From Pseudomonas fluorescens (GTDB lineage Bacteria > Pseudomonadota > Gammaproteobacteria > Pseudomonadales > Pseudomonadaceae): 64,000 nt of DNA. The translations under genes were made by a program, and so were the position numbers. The notes under the pieces were generated by a model that worked only from the letters and a program-made list of their open reading frames with translations, ran no database searches and was not told the origin of the DNA. Of the stretch, positions 53,892 through 62,579 are shown in pieces (the first letter of the stretch is position 1; the number at the start of each line of letters is the position of its first letter). The DNA is taken from the NCBI RefSeq assembly GCF_902497855.1, contig NZ_CABVHU010000014.1:124001-188000 (forward strand), read 5' to 3'.

Positions 53892-55133
53892 TCAGACGCC
53901 GTTTTTAACGGCGTTGATCAGGTCCTGGTTCAGCACCTGCGCGGGCGCTACTTGCACGCTTTGGGTGTAGAACGGCGGCAGGTTCTGGGCCAGTGTCGAC
54001 AAGGTTTGTGCGGTGGTGTTGCCCGGCAGCAGGACGTATTGCAGGTTGGACGGATAGCTCTGCGGTACGGGGCCTTCCATGGTCGAGCCGTAGGCGCCGA
54101 AGGTCATCACGGCCTGCGGTGTGGTGGGGTCGGGGGCGTAGAGGAAGACGAAGGTGCCGTATTTCGGATGGGTCAGGTATTGCTCGGCCTGGGCGCGAAC
54201 GGCCGGGTCGGGGTCGTTCATCAGGGTCCAGCGCAGGAGTGCGTAGTTGCGGGTGGTTTCCATGAAGGCGGTGCGAATCGGTGACTGGTTTTCGACGCCG
54301 GCCTGGCACACCAGCAGGTTGCCGAACGGGTCGATCAGGGCGACTGAGTTGAAGACGGTGCTTTGCTGTGCAGTCTTCAATAGCGCCGGGGCGAGTTCTG
54401 CGCCGGGGTCGCGGGGGTTGGCCGATTGGATGGTCAGGGCGAACGGGCTGAGTGCAGTCAGTGCCTGGCGCACTTTGCTGTTGGCCGGCAGGTTTGCCGG
54501 GTTTTGCAGTTGGTCCGGCGGCAGGCCGCTGTTGTTGCTGGCCTCGCGCACGGTGTTGACGCTGGCGGAGAAGATGGAGCTGGTGAGGAAGTAGGCCGCC
54601 GAATCGATGGTCTCGCCACCGAACACCGGACTGTTCGAGCCCTGATAGGCGCGGCTGACCGGCGCCGCAATCGCGTAGTAGCCCCAGGTGTCTTGCGCCT
54701 GTTGGCGGATCTGCGGCGGTAGCGACGGAAAGTTGAATTGGCTGTTGTAGTTGATACCGGCGTAGTCATCGATCGCACTGACGGCGACGTTGAAGCCGGC
54801 GGTCAGTAGCGAACCGGCGCACATGGCGCACGGGTCCAGCGTAGTGACGACGGTCAATTGGCTGGGGGGCGGCAGGTTCAGTGGCGCGACGTTCTCGTAG
54901 TACCAGTCCACCAGCTGTCGCTCACCGTGGGCGGTCGGGTCATGGGGCAGGAAGTAGGTGATGCCACTGCCGGGAAAGGGCATCAGCACGTTGTTATGCA
55001 GCGCGGCGATGACTTCGCCGGTGGCATTATTGATGATGGCGCCGCCCACGGCGAAGGTTTGCTGCAGCGCCGCCTCGATGGCCTGGTTGGCGACGGTGTC
55101 GACGGCTTCCTGTGCACTGTTCAATGTGCTCAT
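53892..55133 (-). CDS. Large cytidine-deaminase-fold protein
   Basis: 413 aa from the ATG at 55133, after AAGGAGCTGGG. The zinc site of nucleoside deaminases is complete: HGE (69-71) and TTLDPCAMCAG (98-107, Cys-X2-Cys). The catalytic fold takes only the first 160 residues; the remaining 250 residues are not recognised (LSPFALTIQSANPRDPGAEL and so on) and much longer than in tRNA or cytosine deaminases. It may act on a small metabolite; the substrate is unknown. It lies just outside the island. Confidence 0.75.
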   Translation of the reverse strand: MSTLNSAQEAVDTVANQAIEAALQQTFAVGGAIINNATGEVIAALHNNVLMPFPGSGITYFLPHDPTAHGERQLVDWYYENVAPLNLPPPSQLTVVTTLDPCAMCAGSLLTAGFNVAVSAIDDYAGINYNSQFNFPSLPPQIRQQAQDTWGYYAIAAPVSRAYQGSNSPVFGGETIDSAAYFLTSSIFSASVNTVREASNNSGLPPDQLQNPANLPANSKVRQALTALSPFALTIQSANPRDPGAELAPALLKTAQQSTVFNSVALIDPFGNLLVCQAGVENQSPIRTAFMETTRNYALLRWTLMNDPDPAVRAQAEQYLTHPKYGTFVFLYAPDPTTPQAVMTFGAYGSTMEGPVPQSYPSNLQYVLLPGNTTAQTLSTLAQNLPPFYTQSVQVAPAQVLNQDLINAVKNGV

Positions 55134-55433
55134 GTTTTTCCCAGCTCCTTGCTGATTGAGCGTCAGACAATTCTGGCGCTTGGCAAAGATAGTTGAGGAT
55201 ATGCGCGCACGTTTATGTCGATTTGACTTAAGGCTTATGCACAACAGGATATTTTCCACACCGGCTTAGAGAAAAAATTACGGACTTATTCTCTTATGCA
55301 CGCAAATGCCTGTATTTGCGGTTTTTTTATAGGTGTACGAATATTGAACAGTTGTGTTTCAGTGCCAAAACAGCCGCCTATATTGGATCCGAGATAATTT
55401 CATCAACAGAGTTATCCACAGGCTTAGGCGTTT
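55134..55433. other. Intergenic gap with one DnaA box and a hairpin
   Basis: 300 bases without a gene. CGCAAAT/ATTTGCG hairpin near 55301 followed by T residues, and one TTATCCACA box at 55412. It should hold the promoter of the deaminase-fold gene. Confidence 0.5.
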
Positions 55434-56663
55434 TTAAACGCGCTCGGCGAGCAGCAGAAAATTACGCGGTGTGAGCGGGGTGTCACAGAAGGTACCGAGG
55501 TGAACGGTGTATGCCTGCTCGGAGAGGAAAAGCGCCCGATCGAGGTTCAGCCACAGCTCCAATGGGCGTCGGAAAAGTCCGCGCAGCAGCTCCAAGTTGC
55601 GTACTTCGGCCAGTCGCTGCCATCCGGACACTTCCAGGGCAGGCCAGTCCTGCGGTCCGATTGTGGATAAGTCTTTAAGTGCGGCCAAATGATGGCAGTA
55701 TTCGGCGAAGGATATATCCAGCCAGGCACTGGGCAGGGAAGGGGTAGGCAGGTATTCGTCAATGCCGCGCAGTTGCCGTTGCAGCAGGTCGAAGGCCAGG
55801 CGCCGGGCCATCGAGGTGTCGCGCTGGCGTCGGACGCGGGTGCCGGCTGTGACGGTTTCGCTCATTGGGAGCGAGAGGTCATCGAGGGACAGCTGCAAGC
55901 CGGACCTCTTGGCCGGGAGCGAAAGCGCCTGATATGCACTGGCACGGATCCGGTTGTAGCAGCAGGGGGCAATGGCCATCTGTTTGCAACCCGCTGAGCT
56001 GGCGAGTTGCATCAGGCGCACATGCAGATCACCGCAGGCGTGCAGCGCTACGGGCGTATGGTCAGCATTCAATAAGGCGGCGGCACCCGGCGCGAGTACG
56101 TCTTGTTCGACATGAAGCGCGTGCAAGTGATGACGCTGGCTGAGGGTCTGGCCGCTGGCGACCAATGCCGGGTCAGATTCCAGGCAAGTCAGCTGCTGAC
56201 CGGTTTGCAGCAAGCGTCGTCCCAAATGTCCTTTGCCCGCACACCAATCCAGCCAATGTTCAGGCGCAGAGGTAAATGCCAGCCGACTGGCGAACGCCTC
56301 AATCTGCTGCCACTTGCGCCCTGGCACATCGACATTCAAGCGGTGTCCGGGCGCTCCAAGCGCGTGCGCCGGCAATTCATTCACTGCGCTTAACTCGCGG
56401 GACAACGCCGCCAGTGAAGCAAAGGGCTGCGGCGCATCCAGCAAGCAAGGTTGGTTATGGCTGTTTTCCGCCTCTTCCAACGACCGCTCCCGTAGCCAGA
56501 GCGCCAACTCCGGGTAGGACGCTTCCCATGGAAGTTGCAGATGAGTAAACGGCCGAGGTTTCCACAGCGCCTGATGCTCGACCAGAAACGCATCCAGCGC
56601 GGTGAAACGGGCGAGCAAGTCCTCGCCCGTCAGCACGCGGGCATCAGCGCCCCTGGCAGGCAT
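55434..56663 (-). CDS. Class I SAM-dependent methyltransferase
   Basis: About 409 aa from the ATG at 56663, overlapping the end of the permease gene by 20 bases. The SAM site is DWCAGKGHLGRRLLQTG near residue 150, with the acidic strand LTCLESDPAL and VALHACGDLHVRLMQLA. KQMAIAPCCYNRI (NPPY-like position) is near 230. A GTG at 56636 is an alternative start. The family (Methyltransf_32) has no assigned substrate that I can apply here. Confidence 0.8.
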   Translation of the reverse strand: MPARGADARVLTGEDLLARFTALDAFLVEHQALWKPRPFTHLQLPWEASYPELALWLRERSLEEAENSHNQPCLLDAPQPFASLAALSRELSAVNELPAHALGAPGHRLNVDVPGRKWQQIEAFASRLAFTSAPEHWLDWCAGKGHLGRRLLQTGQQLTCLESDPALVASGQTLSQRHHLHALHVEQDVLAPGAAALLNADHTPVALHACGDLHVRLMQLASSAGCKQMAIAPCCYNRIRASAYQALSLPAKRSGLQLSLDDLSLPMSETVTAGTRVRRQRDTSMARRLAFDLLQRQLRGIDEYLPTPSLPSAWLDISFAEYCHHLAALKDLSTIGPQDWPALEVSGWQRLAEVRNLELLRGLFRRPLELWLNLDRALFLSEQAYTVHLGTFCDTPLTPRNFLLLAERV

Positions 56664-57333
56664 CGACGCGCAGCCAGCGCTCCAGCAGCTTGAAGCCGCG
56701 TACCAGCACATAAGCCATCAGCAGGTAGAACATGCCCGCGGCGAAGAAAATCTCCACCGGCAGATAGGTCCGGGCAATGATGGTGCGGGCCATGCCGGTG
56801 AGTTCCAGCAGGGTCACGGTGCTCGCCAGGGCACTGGCCTTGAGCATCAGGATCACTTCGTTGCTGTAGGCCGGCAGGCCGATACGCGCCGCCCGGGGCA
56901 GGATGATGTAGAACAGCGCCTTGGCCCTGGACATGCCCAACGCCCGCGCCGCTTCGATCTCGCCCGGTGGAATCGCCTGGATCGCGCCGCGCAGGATCTC
57001 GGCGATGTAGGCCGCGGTGTGCAGGGTCATGGTCGCGGTGGCGCACCAGAACGGATCGCGCAGGTACGGCCACATTGAGCTGTTACGGACCGCGTCGAAC
57101 TGTGCCAGGCCGTAGTAGACCAGGAACAGCTGGACCAGCAGCGGCGTGCCTCGGAAAAAGAAGATGTAGCCGTAGGGAATTGCCCGCACGTACCAGAGGC
57201 GCGATGAGCGGGCGATGCCCAACGGGATCGCCAGGAGCAACCCGGCGATCACGGCGATGGCCACCAGTTCCAGGGTCAGGGTCGCACCCTGGGCCAGTTT
57301 CGGCAGCCATTTGATGATGACTTCCCAGTTCAT
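56644..57333 (-). CDS. Polar amino-acid ABC transporter permease (HisM-like)
   Basis: 229 aa from the ATG at 57333. Five or so membrane helices begin with ATLTLELVAIAVIAGLLLAI, and the EAA loop is IPPGEIEAARALGMSRAKAL near residue 130. The HisMQ family forms heterodimers. It overlaps the second permease (57330) by ATGA, and it is the last gene of the four-gene operon before the methyltransferase. Confidence 0.9.
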   Translation of the reverse strand: MNWEVIIKWLPKLAQGATLTLELVAIAVIAGLLLAIPLGIARSSRLWYVRAIPYGYIFFFRGTPLLVQLFLVYYGLAQFDAVRNSSMWPYLRDPFWCATATMTLHTAAYIAEILRGAIQAIPPGEIEAARALGMSRAKALFYIILPRAARIGLPAYSNEVILMLKASALASTVTLLELTGMARTIIARTYLPVEIFFAAGMFYLLMAYVLVRGFKLLERWLRVDACQGR

Positions 57334-58025
57334 TGGGTGCTCCTCGCGAAGCCGCGAGCGGCGCGTCGTTCCATGAAGTGCATACCGGTCATGGCCAGAA
57401 TGGTCAGGCCCAGGTACATGAAGGCGGCCACCATATAGAAGGTGAATGGTTGCTTGGACACGGTCACGCCGATTTGCGCGTGGCGCATGATTTCTTCCAG
57501 GCCGATGACCGACACCAGTGCGGTGTCCTTCATCAGGATCATGAACAGGTTGCCCAGGCCCGGCAGGGCGATGCGCCACATCTGCGGCATGATCAACCGG
57601 GTGAAGATGCGAAACTTCGAGAGGCCCAAGGCCATGCCGGCTTCACGGTGTCCTTTGGGAATCGCCAGGATGGCGCCACGAAACACTTCCGTGGCGTAGG
57701 CGCCGAAGCACAGGCCCAGCGCAATCACGCCAGCGGCGAAGGCGTTGAGTTCGAGGTCGGGGTTGCCGAAGAACTCGCCCAGGGCACGCATCAGGTTGAC
57801 CGTGCCGAAGTAGATCAACAGCACCCAGAGTAATTCCGGGATGCCACGCACCAGGGTCGAATAAGTGCCGCCAAGCCATTGCAGCGGCTTGTACGGGGAA
57901 GTCTTGGCCAAGGCGCCGAGCAGACCGAGCACCAGCCCCACGCACAAGGCGCAGAGTGCCAGTTTCACAGTCATCAGCGCGCCAGCGGCGAGCGCCGGGC
58001 CGAATCCGTAGAGATCGATAGTCAT
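57330..58025 (-). CDS. Polar amino-acid ABC transporter permease (HisQ-like)
   Basis: 231 aa. N-terminal helix ALAAGALMTVKLALCALCVG and EAA loop IPKGHREAGMALGLSKFRIF near residue 122. It is the partner of the 56644 permease with 4-base overlap. It lies 78 bases after the binding-protein gene. Confidence 0.9.
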   Translation of the reverse strand: MTIDLYGFGPALAAGALMTVKLALCALCVGLVLGLLGALAKTSPYKPLQWLGGTYSTLVRGIPELLWVLLIYFGTVNLMRALGEFFGNPDLELNAFAAGVIALGLCFGAYATEVFRGAILAIPKGHREAGMALGLSKFRIFTRLIMPQMWRIALPGLGNLFMILMKDTALVSVIGLEEIMRHAQIGVTVSKQPFTFYMVAAFMYLGLTILAMTGMHFMERRAARGFARSTQ

Positions 58026-58103
58026 GGATGTCTTTTCAAATCGCGGCAGGCAATGCCAGGGACGGGCGCCGTCAGCGAACGACGCCCGTCAGGCAAGTCA
58101 GAA

Positions 58104-58850
58104 TCAATAGATGCTGAAAGGGAAGTACTTGTCGTTGATCTTCTTGTAGGTGCCGTCAGCGACGATTTCTTTCAGTGCGGTGTTCAGCTTCTCGCGGATC
58201 GCGTCGCCTTTACGTACTGCGATACCGATCTTGTCGCTTTCTTCCACCGGGTCGCCCTTGAATTCGTAAGAGCGGCCGGCGTCGCTTTTCAGCCATTCAT
58301 AGTTGACGTACTTGTCGGCCAGGATGCCGTCCAGGCGACCGGAAGTCAGGTCGAGGTAGGCGTTTTCCTGGGTGTCGTAGAGTTTGACTTCAACGCCTTC
58401 CATGTTGTCTTCCAGCCAGGTGCCGGCGAGGGTCGCACGTTGGGCGCCGATCACTTTGCCTTGCAGGGAATCCTTGTCGGTTTTGAAGTCGACGTTTTTC
58501 GGCGCAATGAATTGCAATTTGTTGGAGTAGTACGGGTCGGTGAAGTCCACCGCTTGCTTGCGCTCGTCGGTGATCGACATCGAGGAGATCAGGAAGTCGA
58601 ACTTCTTGGCGTTCAGGGCCGGGATGATGCCGTCCCAATCGGACGTGACCACGGTGCATTCGACTTTCATCTTGGCGCACAGGGCGTCGCCGATTTCTTT
58701 GTCGAAGCCGACGACATTGCCACTGGCATCTTTGTTGTTGAACGGCGGGTAGGCCGCTTCGATGCCCATCTTCAAGGTCTCGGCAGCGGCACCGGCGCTG
58801 AAGGCCAGGGTGACGGCAGCAGCCAGGAAGATCTTTTTGTAGTTCTGCAT
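58104..58850 (-). CDS. Periplasmic amino-acid-binding protein (Lys/Arg/Orn/His type)
   Basis: 248 aa. Signal peptide MQNYKKIFLAAAVTLAFSAG with cleavage after AAA. The mature part starts ETLKMGIEAAYPPFNNKDAS, and DFLISSMSITDERKQAVDFT plus ILADKYVNYEWL are typical of the ArgT/HisJ group (Asp contacts the amino group of the ligand). The cargo is likely a basic amino acid. Confidence 0.92.
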   Translation of the reverse strand: MQNYKKIFLAAAVTLAFSAGAAAETLKMGIEAAYPPFNNKDASGNVVGFDKEIGDALCAKMKVECTVVTSDWDGIIPALNAKKFDFLISSMSITDERKQAVDFTDPYYSNKLQFIAPKNVDFKTDKDSLQGKVIGAQRATLAGTWLEDNMEGVEVKLYDTQENAYLDLTSGRLDGILADKYVNYEWLKSDAGRSYEFKGDPVEESDKIGIAVRKGDAIREKLNTALKEIVADGTYKKINDKYFPFSIY

Positions 58851-58863
58851 GCGGGTAGCTCCG

Positions 58864-59637
58864 TTAGCGGTTGCTGGACATGAATTGTTTGCAGCGCGCC
58901 GAAAGCGGGCTTTCGAACACCTGCTGTGGCGATCCTTGCTCTTCTACCAGGCCCTGATGGAGGAACACCACTTCGCTGGAGACCTGACGGGCGAACCCCA
59001 TTTCATGGGTGACCAGCAGCATGGTGCGGCCTTCTTCGGCTAATGCACGGATGACATTAAGTACTTCCTGGACCATTTCCGGGTCAAGGGCAGAGGTGGG
59101 TTCGTCGAACAGAATCACCTTGGGTTGCATCGCCAGGGTGCGGGCGATAGCTGCGCGTTGCTGTTGACCGCCCGAGAGTTGCGACGGGTAGGCGTGGCGT
59201 TTGTCGGCGATGCCGACCTTGGCCAGCAATGCTTCGGCGACTTCGATGGCTTGCGCTTTGCTTTGACCGAGCACGCGGCGCGGGGCTTCGATGATGTTGT
59301 CGAGCACGCTCATGTGCGGCCACAGATTAAAGTTTTGAAACACAAAACCAATCTCGCTACGCAGACGATTGATCTGCTTGCTGTCGGCCGCCACGAGTTC
59401 GCCGTTCTTCGCGGCCTTGAGCTTGAGTTCTTCACCGGCCACCAGGATCTGGCCCTGGTGCGGGTTTTCCAGCAGGTTGATGCAGCGCAGGAACGTGGAC
59501 TTGCCGGAACCGGAGGAACCCAGGATCGAGATCACGTCGCCGTCGCGGGCGGTCAGCGAAATGCCTTTGAGCACCTCTAGCTGTCCGTAGCGTTTGTGCA
59601 AGTTGCGGATTTCAAGCGCGGGCGCGGCCTCAGCCAT
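58864..59637 (-). CDS. Polar amino-acid ABC transporter ATPase (HisP/ArtP-like)
   Basis: 257 aa. Walker A GSSGSGKST near 38-46, Q-loop VFQNFNLWPHM, signature LSGGQQQRAAIARTLAM and Walker B VILFDEPTSALD, then the H-loop THEMGFARQV. It is first in the operon (ATPase, binding protein, two permeases). The gene order matches an operon I recall near this position in P. aeruginosa. Confidence 0.93.
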   Translation of the reverse strand: MAEAAPALEIRNLHKRYGQLEVLKGISLTARDGDVISILGSSGSGKSTFLRCINLLENPHQGQILVAGEELKLKAAKNGELVAADSKQINRLRSEIGFVFQNFNLWPHMSVLDNIIEAPRRVLGQSKAQAIEVAEALLAKVGIADKRHAYPSQLSGGQQQRAAIARTLAMQPKVILFDEPTSALDPEMVQEVLNVIRALAEEGRTMLLVTHEMGFARQVSSEVVFLHQGLVEEQGSPQQVFESPLSARCKQFMSSNR

Positions 59638-60091
59638 GTGCGTTCCTCATAGTGTTTCGCTCCTGCTGTTGGTGGCCTTCCTGGCGAGGCGGCCAAGCTA
59701 GCATAGCGTCTGAATGGCAGCCAACAGCGCTACGAGCGGTAAACGGGTGGCGTGTGGCAGGTTGTCGCATCGGTACAGCAGACTGTCGCGCTGCTATCAA
59801 CCGAACAGTTGTTTGAACCCTGCTGCTACATAAAAAAGCGTGGTGGGTGTCACAAAAAGGGGCGCGATGTTGCCAGCTTTGACGGGGTGTTGGAAGCGCT
59901 AACCGCCCAAACGTTGCGGATCTGCACTTTTAGTGTGCGTCGAGTATTTTTCGGGTGTGTTTCCGGTGCGCCGTTTCGTTCTTGAAATGGGTCGCAGGGT
60001 AACGATCTGGCAAAGTGCCATGCATTTCAATGACTTGCGATAACTACCCAGTCTCGCTACAGGCCCCGGTTTTGGGGAGTTTGTAACATTT

Positions 60092-60107
60092 TGGCGCAAT
60101 TATTGCG
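60092..60107 (+). promoter_or_regulatory. Sigma-54-type promoter of the permease gene
   Basis: TGGCGCAATTATTGCG keeps GG and GC at the -24/-12 spacing of TGGCAC-N5-TTGC. It is 92 bases before the ATG. The 59638-60091 gap upstream has room for an enhancer site and shows no gene; the first 150 bases of it belong to the divergent transporter promoter. Confidence 0.6.
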
Positions 60108-60199
60108 TGCAGAATAAGGAACGCTCCGTTGGTTTCTTTTTACAAGAAGGAACGCCGGCGGGATGTACGCATTCGCTTTTCCTTACAAAGGTAGTTTCA

Positions 60200-61591
60200 A
60201 TGAGCAGTACCCCAAGCTCCAATGGCCTCGAACAGGGGCTCAAACCGCGTCATGTGACCATGCTGTCGATCGCCGGGGTTATCGGTGCCGGCCTGTTCGT
60301 CGGCTCCGGCCACGCTATCGCTGCCGCCGGCCCGGCTGTGCTGTTGGCCTATGCGGCCGCCGGTACCCTGGTGGTGCTGGTGATGCGCATGCTCGGCGAA
60401 ATGGCTGTCGCTTCGCCGGACACCGGCTCCTTCTCCACCTATGCCGATCGTGCGATCGGTCACTGGGCCGGTTTCACCATCGGCTGGCTCTACTGGTGGT
60501 TCTGGGTGCTGGTCATCCCGCTGGAGGCCAACGCCGCCGCAACCATCCTGCATGCCTGGTTCCCCAACGTGGCGATCTGGGCGTTCACCCTGGTCATCAC
60601 CTTGCTGCTGACGGTGACCAACCTGTTCAGCGTGAAAAACTACGGTGAATTCGAATTCTGGTTCGCCCTGGTCAAAGTCCTGGCGATCATCGGTTTCATC
60701 GTCCTCGGCGTTCTGGCGATCTTCGGCTTCCTGCCGACCAGCCAGGTCAGCGGCGTCTCGCACCTGTTCGATACCCAAGGCTTCCTGCCCAACGGTATGG
60801 GTGCCGTGTTGGCAGCGATGCTGACGACCATGTTCTCCTTTATGGGTACCGAAATCGTGACCATCGCGGCCGCGGAATCGAAGAACCCGGGCCAGCAAAT
60901 CTCCAAGGCCACCAACTCGGTGATCTGGCGGATCGGCTTGTTCTACCTCGTGTCGATCTTCATCGTTGTGGCGCTGGTGCCCTGGAATGACCCGGTACTG
61001 GCCGCTGTCGGTTCCTACCAGACTGTGCTTGAGCGCATGGGCATCCCGAACGCCAAGCTGATCGTCGACATCGTGGTATTGGTTGCCGTGACCAGCTGCC
61101 TGAACTCGGCGCTCTACACCGCCTCGCGGATGCTGTTCTCCCTGGGCAAACGCGGCGATGCACCGGCCGTGTCCACGCGCACCAATGGCAGCGGCACGCC
61201 GTATTGGGCCGTGATCCTGTCCACCGCAGCCGCCTTCCTCGCGGTATTCGCCAACTACGTGGCGCCGGCCGCCGTGTTCGAGTTCCTGCTGGCCAGCTCC
61301 GGCGCCATCGCGTTGCTGGTGTATCTGGTGATCGCGGTTTCCCAGCTGCGCATGCGTCAGAAGCGCGTGATTGCCGGTGAGAAGATTGCTTTCCGGATGT
61401 GGCTGTTCCCTGGCCTGACCTACGCGGTAATCGTGTTCATCGTCGGCATCCTGACGATCATGCTGTTCCAGGAAGCCCATCGCGTTGAGATCCTCGCGAC
61501 CGGCCTGCTGAGCGTGTTGGTCGTGGCTACCGGATTGCTGGTGGCTCGCCGTCGCAAGCTGCAGAAGCTGGGTGCGGTGGTGCTGAACTGA
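60200..61591 (+). CDS. GabP-like amino-acid permease (APC family)
   Basis: 463 aa from the ATG at 60200 (MSSTPSSNGLEQGLKPRHVT); a GTG at 60107 would add 31 residues and overlap the promoter, so it is rejected. Twelve helices; the APC signature is HVTMLSIAGVIGAGLFVGSG near residue 18 and GTEIVTIAAAESKNPGQQIS near 220. It is closest in wording to 4-aminobutyrate permeases (GabP/BauD), but proline or other amino acids are possible. Sigma-54 control fits nitrogen-source uptake. Confidence 0.85.
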   Translation: MSSTPSSNGLEQGLKPRHVTMLSIAGVIGAGLFVGSGHAIAAAGPAVLLAYAAAGTLVVLVMRMLGEMAVASPDTGSFSTYADRAIGHWAGFTIGWLYWWFWVLVIPLEANAAATILHAWFPNVAIWAFTLVITLLLTVTNLFSVKNYGEFEFWFALVKVLAIIGFIVLGVLAIFGFLPTSQVSGVSHLFDTQGFLPNGMGAVLAAMLTTMFSFMGTEIVTIAAAESKNPGQQISKATNSVIWRIGLFYLVSIFIVVALVPWNDPVLAAVGSYQTVLERMGIPNAKLIVDIVVLVAVTSCLNSALYTASRMLFSLGKRGDAPAVSTRTNGSGTPYWAVILSTAAAFLAVFANYVAPAAVFEFLLASSGAIALLVYLVIAVSQLRMRQKRVIAGEKIAFRMWLFPGLTYAVIVFIVGILTIMLFQEAHRVEILATGLLSVLVVATGLLVARRRKLQKLGAVVLN

Positions 61592-61609
61592 CTCGTACCC
61601 TGTGACGCA

Positions 61610-61646
61610 AAACGGCCGCTGTCAGTGATGACAAGCGGCCGTTTTT
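61610..61646. terminator. Terminator between convergent permease and small genes
   Basis: AAACGGCCGCT pairs with AGCGGCCGTTTTT across 13 bases, with T and A flanks on both sides, 18 bases after the permease stop. Confidence 0.88.
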
Positions 61647-61666
61647 GTTTTTGAAGGGCAGGGCGG

Positions 61667-62119
61667 TTACTCGCCCTTTTCTTCCTGCGCATCCAGCGTC
61701 TGGCGATAGCTGTCCAGCGCTTTGCCGAAGTCGGTGATGAATTGTGGATCGGTCAGCCAGGCCTGGGCCGCATCGCGATCCATGCCGTCGGCCCACATGC
61801 GGTAGTCGATCAGCATGTCGGCAGCCAGGTGGGTGGCGGCCATGGCTTCGTTGTCGGCGTTTTCCATGTCCAGTAGGTCCGGATGGTCGCTGATGATCTC
61901 GGCGAGGTTCGACAGCAAGGTCTGCAGCATGACGTCGCGGCTGGTGGCTTCCACGTCGCGCATTTTGCTGAACATCGCCAGGGTGTATTCCGGGATCGGC
62001 TCGCCGATTTCGCCCAGGTCATCGTCCAGTGCGGCGGGTTTTCTGCCGTGGATGTTGATTTGTCTGGCTTTGATCTTGGCGCGTTTGGCGCGTTTCTGTT
62101 GCTTGTTCAGGGAGGCCAT
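61667..62119 (-). CDS. Small conserved protein, paralogue of 62126-62542
   Basis: 150 aa. It starts MASLNKQQKRAKRAKIKARQ and continues with an acidic helical body (IDYRMWADGMDRDAAQAWLT near 105-124). The basic N-terminal leader MAS.NKQQKRA.RAK is shared with the next gene, 6 bases upstream, and both share the (I/L)IDYR.W or LIEYRQW box. This is a tandem duplication. Function unknown; the basic leader could bind nucleic acid. Confidence 0.75.
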   Translation of the reverse strand: MASLNKQQKRAKRAKIKARQINIHGRKPAALDDDLGEIGEPIPEYTLAMFSKMRDVEATSRDVMLQTLLSNLAEIISDHPDLLDMENADNEAMAATHLAADMLIDYRMWADGMDRDAAQAWLTDPQFITDFGKALDSYRQTLDAQEEKGE

Positions 62120-62125
62120 GGGAAC

Positions 62126-62542
62126 TCAGTTCGGTTTCTGTTGGTTTTGGGCTGCGATGATTTCGGATGCGGCCACGTAATCTGCCTGGAAGGCCGGGGA
62201 TTCGATCCACGCCAGGGCGCCGGCTTCGTCCGTTTCGGTGGACCATTGGCGGTACTCGATCAGCGCGCCGATGATGAAGTCTGTCGCTGTTTCTTCGCCT
62301 TCCTGCTCGAGCACCAGCGCGAGCAGCGGGTGTTCAAGAAAGGCTGCGCACATGGCTTGCTGGCTGATTTTTTGCGCCTCGATCATTTCTTTGAACAGGT
62401 CGGTCAGGTCCACCGACTCGAAGTCGATGCGGTCGTCGTTCGGGTCCAGCTCGACCGGCGCGGCAACCCGTTGGGTGCGGTTCTGCTTGGCCTTGGCTTT
62501 GGCGCGGGTGGCGCGTTTTTGCTGCTTGTTGGCGGAGGCCAT
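62126..62542 (-). CDS. Small conserved protein, paralogue of 61667-62119
   Basis: 138 aa. MASANKQQKRATRAKAKAKQ leader, then an acidic helical body with GALIEYRQWSTETDEAGALA. It is the first gene of the pair. No family is recognised. Confidence 0.75.
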   Translation of the reverse strand: MASANKQQKRATRAKAKAKQNRTQRVAAPVELDPNDDRIDFESVDLTDLFKEMIEAQKISQQAMCAAFLEHPLLALVLEQEGEETATDFIIGALIEYRQWSTETDEAGALAWIESPAFQADYVAASEIIAAQNQQKPN

Positions 62543-62579
62543 GGGCGTCGTTCCGTATTTCGTTGAGTGGGCAAGTCGA

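Noticed and set aside
55412..55420. Chromosomal origin from a DnaA box
   Set aside because: A single TTATCCACA box with no cluster and no dnaA neighbour.
59752..59985. 77-residue plus-strand frame upstream of the permease
   Set aside because: No ribosome site and no family; it lies in a promoter-bearing gap.
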